Shown: one piece after another, positions 47,880-59,977 of the stretch | Position numbering within the stretch: position 1 is the first letter of the stretch | Layout of the letters: every line of letters starts with the position of its first letter | Assembly: GCF_015832195.1 (NCBI RefSeq) | Contig: NC_052027.1 | Span: 19,442,688-19,506,687, forward strand | Direction of reading: 5' to 3' | From: Motacilla alba alba | Taxonomy: Eukaryota > Chordata > Aves > Passeriformes > Motacillidae | DNA length: 64,000 nucleotides | The notes under the pieces: generated by a model | What the model was told of the DNA's origin: nothing | The model's input: only the letters and a program-made list of their open reading frames with translations | The model's database searches: none | Position numbers and translations under genes: made by a program

Positions 47880-49310
47880 ATCAGAGGATCACCAGCCTGC
47901 AGTGACTCACTGCCACTCTGGCCTGCAGGAGAAATGGAACATAATTTCCATTGGAGTCCTCCCAGAGGGAAGAACAAACCCAGAGGTGCATTTCCCTCAG
48001 CCTTCTCCTGAGACTCAGCAGCCAGGGCTTGTGCTGCACATGTGTTGCATAATATACCAAGCTGAACTTTCTATACATTTCTCTAGTCAGGCTTGGTTTG
48101 CCTTTGCCTTGGGGAAAGGAATTGCAATGGGTTTTTTTAAGGGATGCTATACCACTCAAGGTAAATGAGCTTAACATCTCAATGAACTGGGAATAACCCT
48201 AAAGGTACCCAGAGAGACAGTGACCATCAAGAGCACACCAACAACCATCAGCACGCATCACGGAACACCAGCCCCAGTCACTGCCCCCTGGCATAGCTGG
48301 AGACACCTGGTGTGGAAAAGGCTGAGAAGGAAATCAAGGCCTGTGGACTTTATTAATATCAGAGGTAAAGAAATCTGGGTCCAGTAAGAAAAGAAATGCT
48401 AAGAACTACGCCACTTGAGACCAATGAACATGAAACGAATGGACTTCTGTGGATTTTGGAGAGGAAAAAGGCTGGGCAAAATCTAGTAAAACTCAGGTGT
48501 CACGGTATGATTTCCTCTGCGCACACGGGCCATGTGTGGATGAAATTATTTCTGTTGCACATCCTGGCCACAACGACATCGTGGCCAGAATAAAGGCCTC
48601 GATTCTCGGACACTAAGATGTTGATGCAGGGCCTTGGTTTTCCCCGCAGTTTCAGTGACATCTGGACAGGCCATGCCCAGCAGAGTGGGAAGGGATCCAT
48701 GGCAGCCTCAGTGCCCCGCTGCTGCTTTCCTAGAGGAAGGAATGGCTCCCTGGCAGCTTCTGCTGCAAGAAGGAAGGCGATGCCAGTCACGGGCACGGGC
48801 GCAGGAGGCAATCACAGCGCCAGGCTCAGCCTGCAGCGGGGGCCTCCACAACCTCCTGTCTCAACACGTGTCTGTCTGCAGCTTCACAGGAACGGCCAAA
48901 CACCTCAGTCTGGGACACCTGTAGCAGGCTGTTCCCGTCGCCGTGCCCATGCCCGATGTCCCTGTCACAGCTGCTTTACCAGCTTGGTGCTGTGCACATG
49001 CTGCCACCACCCAACCAAGGTCCTCTCCCCCTGAAGGCCCTGGCCCTGCTCTCTGGCCCTACTGAAGGTGGGCAGGGCTTGGCCCAGCTCTTCTGTTGCA
49101 ATGAAGAGATGGAGCCATCACCCCAGTGTCCAGGGGGGTAGCACCAGCAGAGCCCACCCGGCAGCAGCACTGGCTGAGCTCCATGCCCAGGAGCAGCCGT
49201 GGATGCCCACGGTGTGGGCAGGCAGGAGCCAGGCAGGGGCTGGGGAGCCCATGCTGAGCATCCCTGGGCTGAGGGCACATTTCCTTCCATGGGATCACCT
49301 CGGCCTGGAC
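47880..49310 (+). pseudogene. Decayed cassette gene (block-4, block-5 and tail relics)
   Basis: A block-4-like start (GTCCTCCCAGAGGGAAGAACAAACC) is at 47955. A block-5-like exon is at about 48721-48808 with its donor changed to GCAATC. A tail exon follows at about 48878, whose acceptor reads AACAC instead of AACAG. The poly(A) signal is AATGAA (about 49099) instead of AATAAA. Loss of donor, acceptor and poly(A) signal marks it as dead. The provirus inserted directly after it. Confidence 0.6.
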
Positions 49311-49316
49311 CTCCTC

Positions 49317-49463
49317 GGAGGGAAATGGATTTGTAGAAAATTCTTAGGGCCTGATGGAAGGCTCACACTGGATGTACTTGCATGTAAATTTTGTGATAAG
49401 AAATGCTAATTTAGAAGTTTGATGGAATAAGACAGATATTGTTAAGACAGAAATAGTGTTAGG
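49317..49463 (+). mobile_element. 5' LTR fragment
   Basis: About 145 bases match the start of the 3' LTR (AAATGGATTTGTAGAAA.TTCT.AGGGCCTGA...). Then homology stops and pol-like sequence begins about 130 bases later. The first bases read GGAGGG where the 3' LTR has TGTGTA. Confidence 0.65.
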
Positions 49464-49589
49464 GGGAAAAAAAATCAAACCTACAAACAGTCCCTAAAAT
49501 TTCCCAGTTGTTATTATTCATTGGAAGACTTCTAATTCTTAAAGAATACCCCATGACCTAGAAAAGATTAACCAGATTAGAGAAAACAC

Positions 49590-51868
49590 GAAAGCCTGTA
49601 CAACCTAGACTTCCCTCTCTTTCAGTGATTCCAAGAGACTTACCTCTTATTATCATCCACTTAAAAATTGTTTTTTCAACATTCCACTTCATCCAGAGGA
49701 CACTCCTCAATTTACCTTTTTGGTTCCAACCATCAATAGAAAAGAGCCCCTACAAAGGTATCGCTAAGTTGTTTTGCTGAGAGGGATGGAAAATTTGTCC
49801 ACTATTTGTCAATATTTTGTAGCAAAAGCTTTGTCTCCAGCCTGACAAAAACAGCCATAGTCAAGAATTTTACACTACATGGATGACTTGCTCATTGCAG
49901 CACCAACTGAAAAAGAAATGGAACAGACTGGAGACAGCGTCATCACTGGAGTTCAAAATACTGGACTGGAAATTTCAACATCAAAAATACAAGAAACCTC
50001 ACCCTGGAAACATCTGTGATGGACAATGGCAGAACAAACAATCAAGGCACAGAAAATACAGCTTCAAAGCAAAGTCAGCACCTTGCAAGATTTACAACAG
50101 AAGCTGATCAGAGAGATCAGTTGGGTCCCATCTGTTTTAGGAATTACAAACTATGAACTTGCTCCACTTTTTCACCTACTAAGAGGAGACTGGAAAATCA
50201 AATCTCAGAGAACTTTGACCTTTGAAACTCAAAAAGCGCTTGAAAAGGGTGGTGAGGCTCTTCAAAAAAAGACAAGCACATCATTGTACTCCAGAAACAC
50301 CCTTTTTCCTCACAGCGTTCGGAGAAAAAATGCAACTTTATGGTTGCGTATTTCAATGGGACTCTTCTGAGAAAGATCCTTTGTTAATAACAGAATGGGT
50401 TTTTCTTCCTTACAAGTTTCCAAAACCAGTGTTTAGAATTATGAAGATGATAGCTCAAATTATAATGAGAACCAGAACGAGATTACTGACTATGGCAAGC
50501 CAAGACTTGGTAATTATTTACCTTTAAAAAAAGATTACCTTCATTGGGCTCTGCAAAATTCAGAAGACTTACAGAATGCATTGTTCAATTATTCAAGTGT
50601 TTGTTCAATTCATTATCCAAGTCACAAATTGTTACAAACAAAATTGAGTTTTAGAGAAAAACCTAGACTAAGTAAAGAACCTTTGAGCGCTATAACTCTC
50701 TTCACTAACAGATCAGAGAAAACAGATAAATCAGTAGTAGTTTAACAAAACCAAACAACCAAAACATAGGAATCAGATATTCAAACAGCAGAGGACTCTC
50801 CTCAAATTGTTCAGTTGGCCACCGTAATCAAGATTTTTCAACTCTTTCCAGAACCTTGTAATCTAATTACAGATGCAACTTATGGTGTTAATGTTGTTAA
50901 AAGAATTAAAAGCTCGGTTTTGAAAGATGTCAGTAATAATACCTTATATTGTTAGCTTTCGTGTCTTTGTGCAATTTTACAACACAGAACTAACCGCTGT
51001 TTTGTTTTCCATATCAGGGCACACTCTTTGCTTCTGGGATTCATGGCGGAAGGAAATGCGAGAGCAGACAAGCTGACAACGGTTGTTTCAAACACTTGGG
51101 CAAACATTTTCGAACAAGCAAAACCGAGTCATGCCTTTTTCCTCAAAATTATCAAGCACTTGTGCAAATGCTTCGCATCTCCAAGGGTCAAGCAAAAGCA
51201 CTTATTGGTGCTTGCCCTGACTGTCAACTTGTACAACCTCCTGTTTCTACAGGAGCTGTTAACCCTCAAGGATTGCAAAGTTGACAACTATGGCAAACAG
51301 ATATTACCAAATATTACCCATCTTTTGGAAAATTCAAAAATATTCATGTGTCTGTTGATATTTTTTCAGGTGCAGTTTTTGCTTCTGCACACACAGGGGA
51401 AACAGCCAATCGTGCTTGCCAACTTTTTCTGCAAGCCTTTGCTTCACTGGATGTACCCCCAAGAAGTAAAAACAGACAATGGCCCCACATACACAGCTCA
51501 AAAATTGGCCACATTTTTGATGGATTAGGGTGTTTGCCACACTTTTAGAATTCCCTATTCCCCCACAAGCCGGGCAATTATTAAAAAGACACCCTCTAAA
51601 ACGCATTCTAGATCAACAGAAGGGGGGAGCGCCCCAAGCAACGCCTCAGATGAGGTTGAGCAAAGCTTTATACGTCTTTAATTTTTTGAATAGCTCATTT
51701 GCAGAACCTAATCTCCCAATTTCTAGGCAGTTTTCAAATAGCACACAGGTAAAAATGAAAGAAAATCCTCCAGTTTTAATCAGAAACCCTGAGACAGGAC
51801 AAATGGAAGGACCATTTCCACTAGTAACCTGGGGCAAAGGGTATGCCTGTGTTTCCACAAGTGCCTGA
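49590..51868 (+). pseudogene. pol remnant: reverse transcriptase, RNase H, integrase
   Basis: The reverse transcriptase active-site motif YMDD is intact at 49876-49887, but flanking frames shift repeatedly. RT connection sequence (ELAPLFHLLRGD) lies near 50155-50190. An RNase H-like ITDATYGVNVVKRI lies near 50866-50905. Integrase follows: a zinc-binding-like segment (51120-51220), a core starting QTDIT, a KTDNGPTY motif at about 51470, and a C-terminal part (PETGQMEGPFPLVTWGKGYACVS, 51788-51860). By family alignment the third catalytic acid appears as lysine in AIIKKT. Multiple stops. Confidence 0.8.
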
Positions 51869-53949
51869 CCTATGTGCCGGACCTTGTGTCCCAGCAAGAA
51901 ACGTGAAACCGTATCACACGCCAGAGCGCATCAACAATTCCATGATCAGGGAAACGAGCACGCAGGCACGAGTGGCACAGAGAGACTACGGTTTGTGCCA
52001 GACATTCCCTGTTCAACCCACAAAAACTACAAGTCTTGAGTTTTATGTTGATGTTTGGACCGTGAAAACTGTTAATATCATAGAGCTCTTTTGGCAAAAG
52101 CGTGGTGTCCATCGTGTTAAAAAGAATTCTAAGATATCCAAATTTGTACAAATTGAATGTTAGAGGGACAGTTTAGTGCCTTATAGTTAGCCAGTCCCTA
52201 AACAAATGCTAAAAGGTTTGCGTGAGAACTATAGGAGAAAGCTTTTACCAAAAAGCAGCTGACAAGAACACAGAGTTTGATCAAATGATATATGGTTGCT
52301 TATTAGTTTTACTTACTTACTTTTACAGTGCAGAGATGCCTGTCTGTAGATCAACCAAAAAGGAATGTTTAGGTTCCTTTAGCCAAGTCAGCAAGCTCAG
52401 ACACCATATGTTTGACCAATTTGAGCCCAGACAAACCCTTTGAGAGCCGTTCAGTTAGTGTACCAATACCAGTTAAGAGTGGCCAATACCCAAGTGTGAC
52501 AAATATTAATGTGAAGCTACCAACGAGACAAATCACATAACCAATTAACATCATTATGCCCCTGCTCTTCTTAAAGCACCTTCTGAACCTCAAAAATCAG
52601 AAATTCTTGGTTCTTTAGCAATAGAATTTTGTGCTGAATTTCAGTGCCAGGGAGATCCACAATTAAATGTTATGCCCCATCATCCTGTGTACAGAAACTC
52701 ATGTTTGTAGTGCAATTGTACAACCCCAGTGCCCCCTAAAAGTGAAATTGCTGACCTAGATGAGTCCCCACGGCAATTGCCAAAAAGATACTGTTTCATT
52801 TAGCGAAATAGAGCCTGACAGGGCATTCCCTCAAAAATGAAAGGTAGCCCATGTAGCATCAGATAGCTCACTGAAATAGCACCTAATGGCAAAAAAAAAC
52901 TACCAAGAGAAAACATAGAAAAAGAAGATTTGCCCATCATTATAAAGAAAACTGTAAAAAACAATTTCAATCCCTGGGGCCCTGCCAAATGAATTACATC
53001 AGCCTCATTTCTACCTCAAATTATTTCAAGTAAAGCATTAAAACAATTATACCAATTAGGGTGTTAGCTGAGTAAAGAAGTCAATACTATTTCCATTACA
53101 AGCAGTGACATCATGACAGATGTTAGTGCTGTTCAAACATACAACCTCACAAAACAGAACCACTGTGGCTGCAGCTCTCTCCATAGAGAGCAGCAGGCAC
53201 GACTTTCCCAGGATTTTCCTGGGCCAGGCTGTGAGAAGATCAGAGAAAAGAATGAGAAACAATTCTTATCTCCACTTGCTGCTCCTGTTGTTGTGCACAT
53301 GTGGAACGTGTTATGGAGATTTGTTTACCAAAGGGTGATTTCTTAACTGGACACTGGATGGTGTTTGGATGGATTGAGCAATTAGGTCAAAGCTCTGTCG
53401 CACTCTCTGTAAGAGGATGAATTTCTTAAGAAGTACAGTATAGTATAGTGTAGTGTAGTGTAGTGTAGTGTAGTGTAGTGTAGTGTAGTGTAGTGTAGTA
53501 TAGTATAGGGTGATATAATAGAATAAAGGGGTTGGTCAGCCTTCTGCAATCATGGAGTCAATGCTAATTATTACCCGGCTGGGGGCCTGCGGCGACAGAA
53601 CTGCCATCAAATTTCTTTTACAAGCACATAGACATAGTTGTGAAGATTTTGAAAGGCTGTGTTATATGAACTTATCTGACCATTCAGTGTCCATCCACAA
53701 CAACTTCAAAAACTGAGAGATTTGACAAATCAAATTTTAAAAAATGATAGGTCATAGTTAGACAACTTGTTTGAAGGATCGAGTTTTACTCCGAATCTAA
53801 AAGAGCTTTACAAAATAAGTTTACATGCATTGATTATTATTGTAACAGTGTCAGTGATAGTACCTTATGTACTTCACTCTATGCAACAAATGATGACCAA
53901 GACCATCAAAGAAGTTTTTTCTGTCCAAGAGAGAGGGGGAAATGTGTAA
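51869..53949 (+). pseudogene. env remnant
   Basis: Short broken frames in the surface-subunit region, then the TM subunit remnant (about 53612-53949). It has CEDFERLCY (third cysteine of CX6CC lost), an early stop, a membrane span and a tail, directly before the purine tract. Same as 1-897. Confidence 0.6.
53437..53510 (+). repeat. (TAGTG)n microsatellite
   Basis: About 15 units, 30 bases longer than the copy at 415-458. Confidence 0.9.
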
Positions 53950-54416
53950 AATGGATTTGTAGAAAGTTCTCAGGGCCTGACTGAAGATCCACACTGTATG
54001 CATCTGTATGCAAAATTTGAGATAAGAAATGCTGACTTAGAAATGCCATGGAATATGACAGATACTGTTAAGAGAGAAACAGAGCTAGAAAAAAGTTTCC
54101 ATAAATGGCCTTACAAATAAGACTAGATACTTTAGAGAAATAGAACTATGAAAGGTGCACTGTAGCAGGACCCGTGAAGGGCAGTTTTAGATGATTGGCT
54201 TTCAGGCATCTACAGCATGGTGTGGCAAAAAGCTGATAGCCATGAAATGCTTATAGTGTTTTATAATTAGAGAAATAGTCAGCTTCTGATTGTGATAGAG
54301 TGAATGATACCATCTGTATTGTCTCACCCTTCTCATGAGACTGAAAATGGAATAAAAGTTTTTAAAACGCCTCTCAGTTACCCCATCTCTGGCTCAGAAA
54401 AGGGTATTGTCTGACA
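53943..54416 (+). mobile_element. 3' LTR of the provirus (474 bp)
   Basis: TGTG...GACA ends, purine tract GAGAGAGGGGGAAA just before it, AATAAA near 54352. Nearly identical to 891-1364. Confidence 0.8.
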
Positions 54417-55137
54417 CTCCTCCAGTGGCATGCCCATGAAAAGAGGGAAGCCATCAGTAAGTGCTTGCCTTGAGAACAATGGAATGAGGCTGGACTCTGA
54501 GGAAAGTCCTTAGTAGCCTGAGGGATGAGCTCCAAGCCCCACAGAGCCTGGGCCTGGGGCAGCCCCGGATCTCTTAGGAGCAGAGTGGGGATTTGCCCCC
54601 CAGGCCTCATCTGCTCACCCAGGGACACATGGTGAACACACACACAGAAGATGGCTCAGCCCTGGTGCTGCTCCCCAAGTGTTATGTTTGGGTCCCTGTA
54701 AAGGCATGCAGGGGGCTTGGGGTCACCTCTGTGCTGTGCAGGGGACTGGGGACAGCCAGAAGTTGTGCAGGGAATTTGATGTATGTCCAAAGGTGTGCAG
54801 GGGCTGAGGGACACCTGTAAATTGAGCAGGGGTCAGGAGTCTCTTGAGAGGCACACAGGGGGATTTTAGGGTGGCTGAAGACACCCATGAGATGTGCAGT
54901 GGGTTTGGGTGTCCCCTAAAGCATGCAGCTACCCTGATGGCCTGTGTTGCATCATTTTTGTAAGCTATAGCATCAAGTCCTTTACTTTTTAAATACGGGC
55001 CAAGGCCAGCACAGCGCACAGCAGGGACTCGGTGGCAGCATGGCAGGCCTGCTGCTGCCTGCAAGAGTGGGGACCACCAAGGTGAGTTGAATTTTGGACT
55101 TGACATTGCCGTTGCCACAAAATCCTGCCCCAGCCAC

Positions 55138-55369
55138 GAGGTCACAGCAGGCTCAGGGGTCACAGAAGGCTGAGGTCACAGCAGGCTCTGAGGTCACAGA
55201 GGTCCCAGAGCCCCGTGGCTGCACAGCACCACAACGACCGAGCAGTCAGTCCTTGAGCACAACTGTTGCGGCAGCAGCGGCGGTGGCAGCAGCGGTGCTG
55301 ACATTGGGACAGCGGCGTCAGGACAGCGGTGGCAGCAAGAGCTGCGGGACTGGCCCAGGGCAAGGCACC
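55138..55369 (+). promoter_or_regulatory. Promoter/5' UTR of gene F
   Basis: AGGTCA at 55139, 55173 and 55191 and GGGTCA at 55157, then the shared leader. The 133 bases just upstream in gene A (about 2069-2201) are deleted here. Confidence 0.55.
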
Positions 55370-58300
55370 ATGGCCCTTGCTCTGCGCCTCTTCCTCCTGC
55401 TCCTCCTGGCCGTGGCCCTGCCTGCCAGGGCGGCCCAGGCTGCTCCGCTGCAAGCGCGGGGAGCAGGTGAGCCGGCAGCCTGGCTGCCCTTGCCCGGGAC
55501 AGCGCTCCCTGCTCCCTGGCAAGCGCTGGGCATGGCTTACCCCAGGGCTTTAGGGAGGCTTTCCTCTGGGGGAGGGAGAGAGCCCCCACGGGCCCTGGGC
55601 TGCTCCAGCCACCCCTCCAGGGATGTGTCACAGGGCCTGCAAAGAGGCTGGAGAGTGACCAGGAGCTTTGGCCTTGTCCATTCACATCTGGTTCTCACGG
55701 CCTTACCCGACCCCCTTGCAGTGCCCAAGACCCAATGGCAGAAGGGGATACCAGAACACCGTGGAAATGATTTGGGTCTTTGCTTCCTTCTAGATTTGGA
55801 TCATGCCTTGGAGGATTTGGAAATGCTGGTGAATGATACTTTGAATGTCTTGGAGAATGCTGCAGGCAAGTTCTCAATTTCCCTTTTTACTGATGCAATA
55901 ATCAGCGTCCATGTGGCAAGAGCGCACTCACCTGCCATTTTCGTAAAGATTAAGTCAGGGCTGAAGAATTCTGAAAACCTTGGCCTGCTCCCTTCTGGAG
56001 CCCTGAGTGATTCCATAGGATCACTGTCAGTGGGAGGAAGGAGCATTTAGCTTTGCATCCTCCTCCCATGTCCAATGCCAGTGTGTCCTTCCATGTGCTC
56101 TGTGCAGCCATGGAGAAGAGCAGAGAGGGAAGGGGCCAGGCCGAGGGCTGTGCCCCGAGGCCGATCCTTGCGTGCAGCCTGAGGATCTCCTAGAGTGCCA
56201 CAGGTGTTGTTCTGTCCTGCCTTTCCTTGCAGCGGAACCTGTTGGTGAAGGTGGTGCAGCTTCCCAAGCCACATCCAGGACTGAGCCTCTGGGAGATGGT
56301 GAGGGTAGGTCAAGGCCTTTCCCCTGGGAAAGCTGCCAGCTCAGAGCCCAAAGCTCAGCCACTGGGACATTGCTGCAGGTGCCATGACAGCACCATGCCT
56401 GTGTGTGCCCTCGCCCTGCACAATTCCCTCATTGCTCCTCCGGCTCAGTGGTGCCCGTGGCGATGAGCAGAGATAACAGTAGCTTCTGTGGCTGTTGAGT
56501 TACAGATGTGTCTGCAGGGAGGACTTTTGCTGCTCCTTTGTTGATACCTAAACAGAAGCCCAGCTTCCATCGTAGGGGTGAGTAGTGTGTCCCTGCGGAC
56601 CCCAAAGGCTGAGGATCCCTGCTTTTGTGGGATCCGTTCCTGGGAAATGGAACCGTGTTGTTGTAAGGTCCTCCAACAAGAAAGAACAAAGCCACAGGAC
56701 ACAAGAAACCCCATGAGCCATCCGAACACATGAGGCAAATGCTGAAGGAAATGCAGGAGGCAGGACAAGGTGGCTGCATTTCCCTCAGCCTTGTCCCGGG
56801 ACTCAGCAGCCGAGGGCTTTGGCTGCACATCTGGACACGCCGTGCCCGGCACAGCGGGAAGGGATCCATGGCAGCCTGGCTGCCCCGCTGCTGTTCTCAC
56901 GGCCTGCAGGGCTGTTTCCCAGCCTGGCCTGGCTGCAGCTTCTGGCCAGCCTCTACAGGAAGGCATTTGGCATCAGCTGACAGGCAGCCCAAACTGCACC
57001 ATGGGCATGAGATGCCCTGCAATTTTCCATCTCCAGGCAAATCAGAAGGGGTAGATGTTTGGAGAACAGAGAGCCCTGGCCTACCCAGAAATTTTAGGGG
57101 GAATTCCTGATGCTTAAAAATGTCTTTTACAAGCATTGGCTTCTGAAGATGCCAACTCCCCAGTGGGGAACAGCTGCAGCTGATCCAGCAGTGCCTCATT
57201 CTTTCTCCAGAAGCAGATGGAGAGGCTGTGCTAAAGGCAGCATTTCCCGGAGGAAGCAGCGGCTCATTGGCAGCCTCTGCTGCAGGAAGGGAGGCCATGC
57301 CAGGCACAGTCACAGGAGGTAATTGCTGTGCCTCTGGGCCTGAGCCCTGCTGAGCCTTGAGCTGCCCTCTCTGCTGCTTGGCAGTGCGGGCCCAGCCCGG
57401 ACAAGACCAGCACAGTCCAGAGGAATTATCCCGAGCAGGCTCAAGGCACTTGGGTTCTGAGCAGTCCTGCTGGACTCCGTCCGTGGGAGACATGTCCTGA
57501 AACCTGGGAGCGACTGCATGGGGTGCCCACGGTGGGGAAAGGGCAGAGGGGGAGAGGAAGGCTCCAGTGTGTCCTGAGAGGGCCTGGCCAGGTGCTCTTG
57601 GGCTGGTGGATTTGTCCAAGGGGTAAGAGGGATAGAGAGTTAGAAGAAGGTAGGACAGGAGGGAGAAAGGGCAGGAGGGATGGAGGGACAGGGGGATGGT
57701 TGTGGCAGTGCCTGCTGCAGTTTTCCACAGGGGTTTAGGGAGGATTTACTTTGTGGGAGTGAGAGAACCTAATACCCCCTGAGCTGTTCCAGCCACCTCT
57801 CCAGGGATGTTGCACAGGGCCTGCACAGAGGCTGGAGAGTGAGCAGGAGCCAGCCCTGAGCTCCCCAGGCCCCTGTGCAGCTTTGGCCATGTCCACTGAC
57901 ATCTGGCTCCCACGGCCTTATCCGACCCCCTTGCAGTGCCCACTTCCCAGAGGCAGAGGGGGATCCCAGCACACCCTGAAAAATGTTCTCATCTGTGCTC
58001 CATTCTAGATGAGCTTGCTGGGAAGGCTTCTCCATTAGATTGGCTGCATAAAGTTTTGAAGCCCTTGGGGCCTCCTGCAGGTATGTGCTCACTGTCCCAC
58101 CAAGAAATAACTGCTGACAACCTGGCAGGAACCAGGGGAACAGAAGCTTCTGTGGCTGTTGTGTTACAGATGTGTCTGCAGGGAAAACTTTTCCTGATCC
58201 TTTGCTGATTCCTACCCAGAAGCCTGGCTCCCATCACAGGGGTGAGCAGTGTGTCCCTGCTGACCCCACCTGCTGAGCCCTGCTTTTGTGGGATCCATTC

Positions 58301-59918
58301 CTGGGAAATGGAACGACTTTTTCTTAAGGTCCCCTGAGAAGGAAGAACAAACCTATAGGAGCTAGTAAGTCCCTGGAGGAATCCAAACATCCGGAACAAA
58401 AACGGAGTGATGTGGACAGCCAGCGTGGTGGGTGCATTTCCCTCAGCCTTGTCCTGGGACACAGCAGCCGGGGGCTTTGGCTGCACATCTGGACACGCCG
58501 TGCCCGGCACAGCGGGAAGGGATGCATGGCAGCCTGGCTGCCCCGCTGCTGCTTTCACGGCCTGCAGGGCTGTTTCCCAGCCTGGCCTGGCTGCAGCTTC
58601 TGGCCAGCCCCTGCAGGAAGGCATTTGGCATCAGCTGACAGGCAGCTCAAACTGCACCACGGCCCACACATGCCCTGAGAAGCCCTGCAATTTCCCAGTC
58701 TCCGAGCACATGTGGAGGGGCAGCTCTTTGGAGGAGGGAGGGCCCTGGTGCAGCTCCATAACCCTGGGTATTTTCCTTGTCCTTATCCATGTCTTTGGCA
58801 AGTATTGTCTGGAGTAGAAGGGCACAGCACAGAGGAATTATGGCGTGCTGGCTCAGGGCTTCAGGTACTCAGCAGTCCTGTGCCAAGGGGCAGCAAGGCG
58901 CCTGCAGGCCCCAGCTCTGGGGGAAACAGGGAGCGAGAACATCTCGGCCGTATCCACCGTGCTGCCAGCTCCGCAGCACAGCACAGCACGGGCTCACGCT
59001 CCCCACTGCTCTCACAGGTGCAGCCGCCACCTCAACAGGTGCTGACAACATCGGGGAAAGCATGAGAAGAGTTTTCTGCTGGGGAACACCTTGTTTGATT
59101 AAGCTGATGGCCCTTGTGGCTGGTGCAGCACTGTGTGTGATGATTTGCTATGCCGGGATCTGGTATTGCTGGAAGAGAAAATGGTGAGTGTTTTGTAATT
59201 CTCTACTTCAAACAGCTTCCTTTAAAGGCCGCTCATAGTCAGGGAGCATTCCCTGTGAGTGTGCTGTGGAGTTGTGGCCAGTCCATGGGTCTCCAAGTAA
59301 CTCTGCCGAGGGTTCTGCCACTGCCCTGTGCTTTCATTGGCCTCCTAATTGCTGGGCCTTGTCCTGGGGGCCCCGCTGGGGCTGCAGCCAGTGCTGGCTC
59401 CCACTGAGGCTGCCTGGCCAAGAGCAGCCCCAGGGGCACAGGGCAGAGGCAAAGCAAGGCGGGGAGGAGAAAGAGCAGGGAGGAGATTGCCCCTGAGAGG
59501 CAGAGGCGCTCCGGGGCCCGCTCCTGGCCAGGGAGCCTGCCCAGAGCCGTCCCCTGCTCGCCGGGGCCTTGAGGGGCAGCTGTCCAGCTGGGCCAAGCTG
59601 GGCCAGCAGCTCCAGCCAGGCTGGGGAGCCTTGCCAGCTCTGGGCCCTGCAGAGAGGCTGCAGGAGGCTCCCTGTGTGCTACTGGCTGCTGGGGCCTCAG
59701 CCACCTCCTCTCTTCACAGGTGCTCCTGTGCATCTTCAGAAGAGGAATCGAACACCTCAGGCAGGGAGAACTTGACAGTTTATCCCAGCTCTCCACTTCT
59801 GCCCCTGTCTGCCCTGCCGTGGCTGCAGCACCGTCATGAGGTCGTCCCAAAACACACCCCTCCACAACGAGACCCTCTGCCCCTGAGCCCCCTGGTCCTG
59901 CTCCCCGGCCAGGACTGA
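55370..59918 (+). CDS. Gene F: cassette-type membrane protein (328 aa, 9 exons), copy of gene A
   Basis: Exons: 55370-55466, 55794-55865, 56233-56304, 56668-56769, 57211-57318, 58009-58080, 58329-58427, 59018-59183, 59720-59918; total 987 nt, open. Same architecture as gene A: signal exon, blocks 2-3-4-5-2'-4', membrane exon, Pro-rich tail. Exons 1 and 2 encode the same residues as gene A. Replacements elsewhere include PM to AT in exon 3, G to R and K to E in exon 4, R to G in exon 5, and T to A in the membrane span. The GC donor after exon 2 is kept. As in gene A, intron 1 is a multiple of three with no stop, so unspliced exon 1-intron 1-exon 2 is also open. Confidence 0.67.
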
Positions 59919-59971
59919 AGGTGGGCAGCCCCTGCCTGCCAGGGCAGGGCTTGGCCCACATTGTATGTTTT

Positions 59972-59977
59972 AATAAA
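59972..59977 (+). promoter_or_regulatory. Poly(A) signal of gene F
   Basis: AATAAA 54 bases after the stop. Confidence 0.72.

Larger units (their letters stand above)
49317..54416 (+). mobile_element. Defective alpharetrovirus-like provirus (5.1 kb)
   Basis: Flanked by a perfect 6-bp duplication CTCCTC (49311-49316 and 54417-54422). The uninterrupted site is seen upstream of gene D near 20507. In order: a 5' LTR fragment, then reverse transcriptase, RNase H, integrase, env and a full 3' LTR. Most of the 5' LTR, gag, protease and the start of pol are gone. Many stops and frameshifts; not functional. Confidence 0.85.

Noticed and set aside
49590..51868. Functional retroviral polymerase
   Set aside because: Although YMDD is intact, there are repeated stops and frameshifts, and the third integrase acid appears changed.
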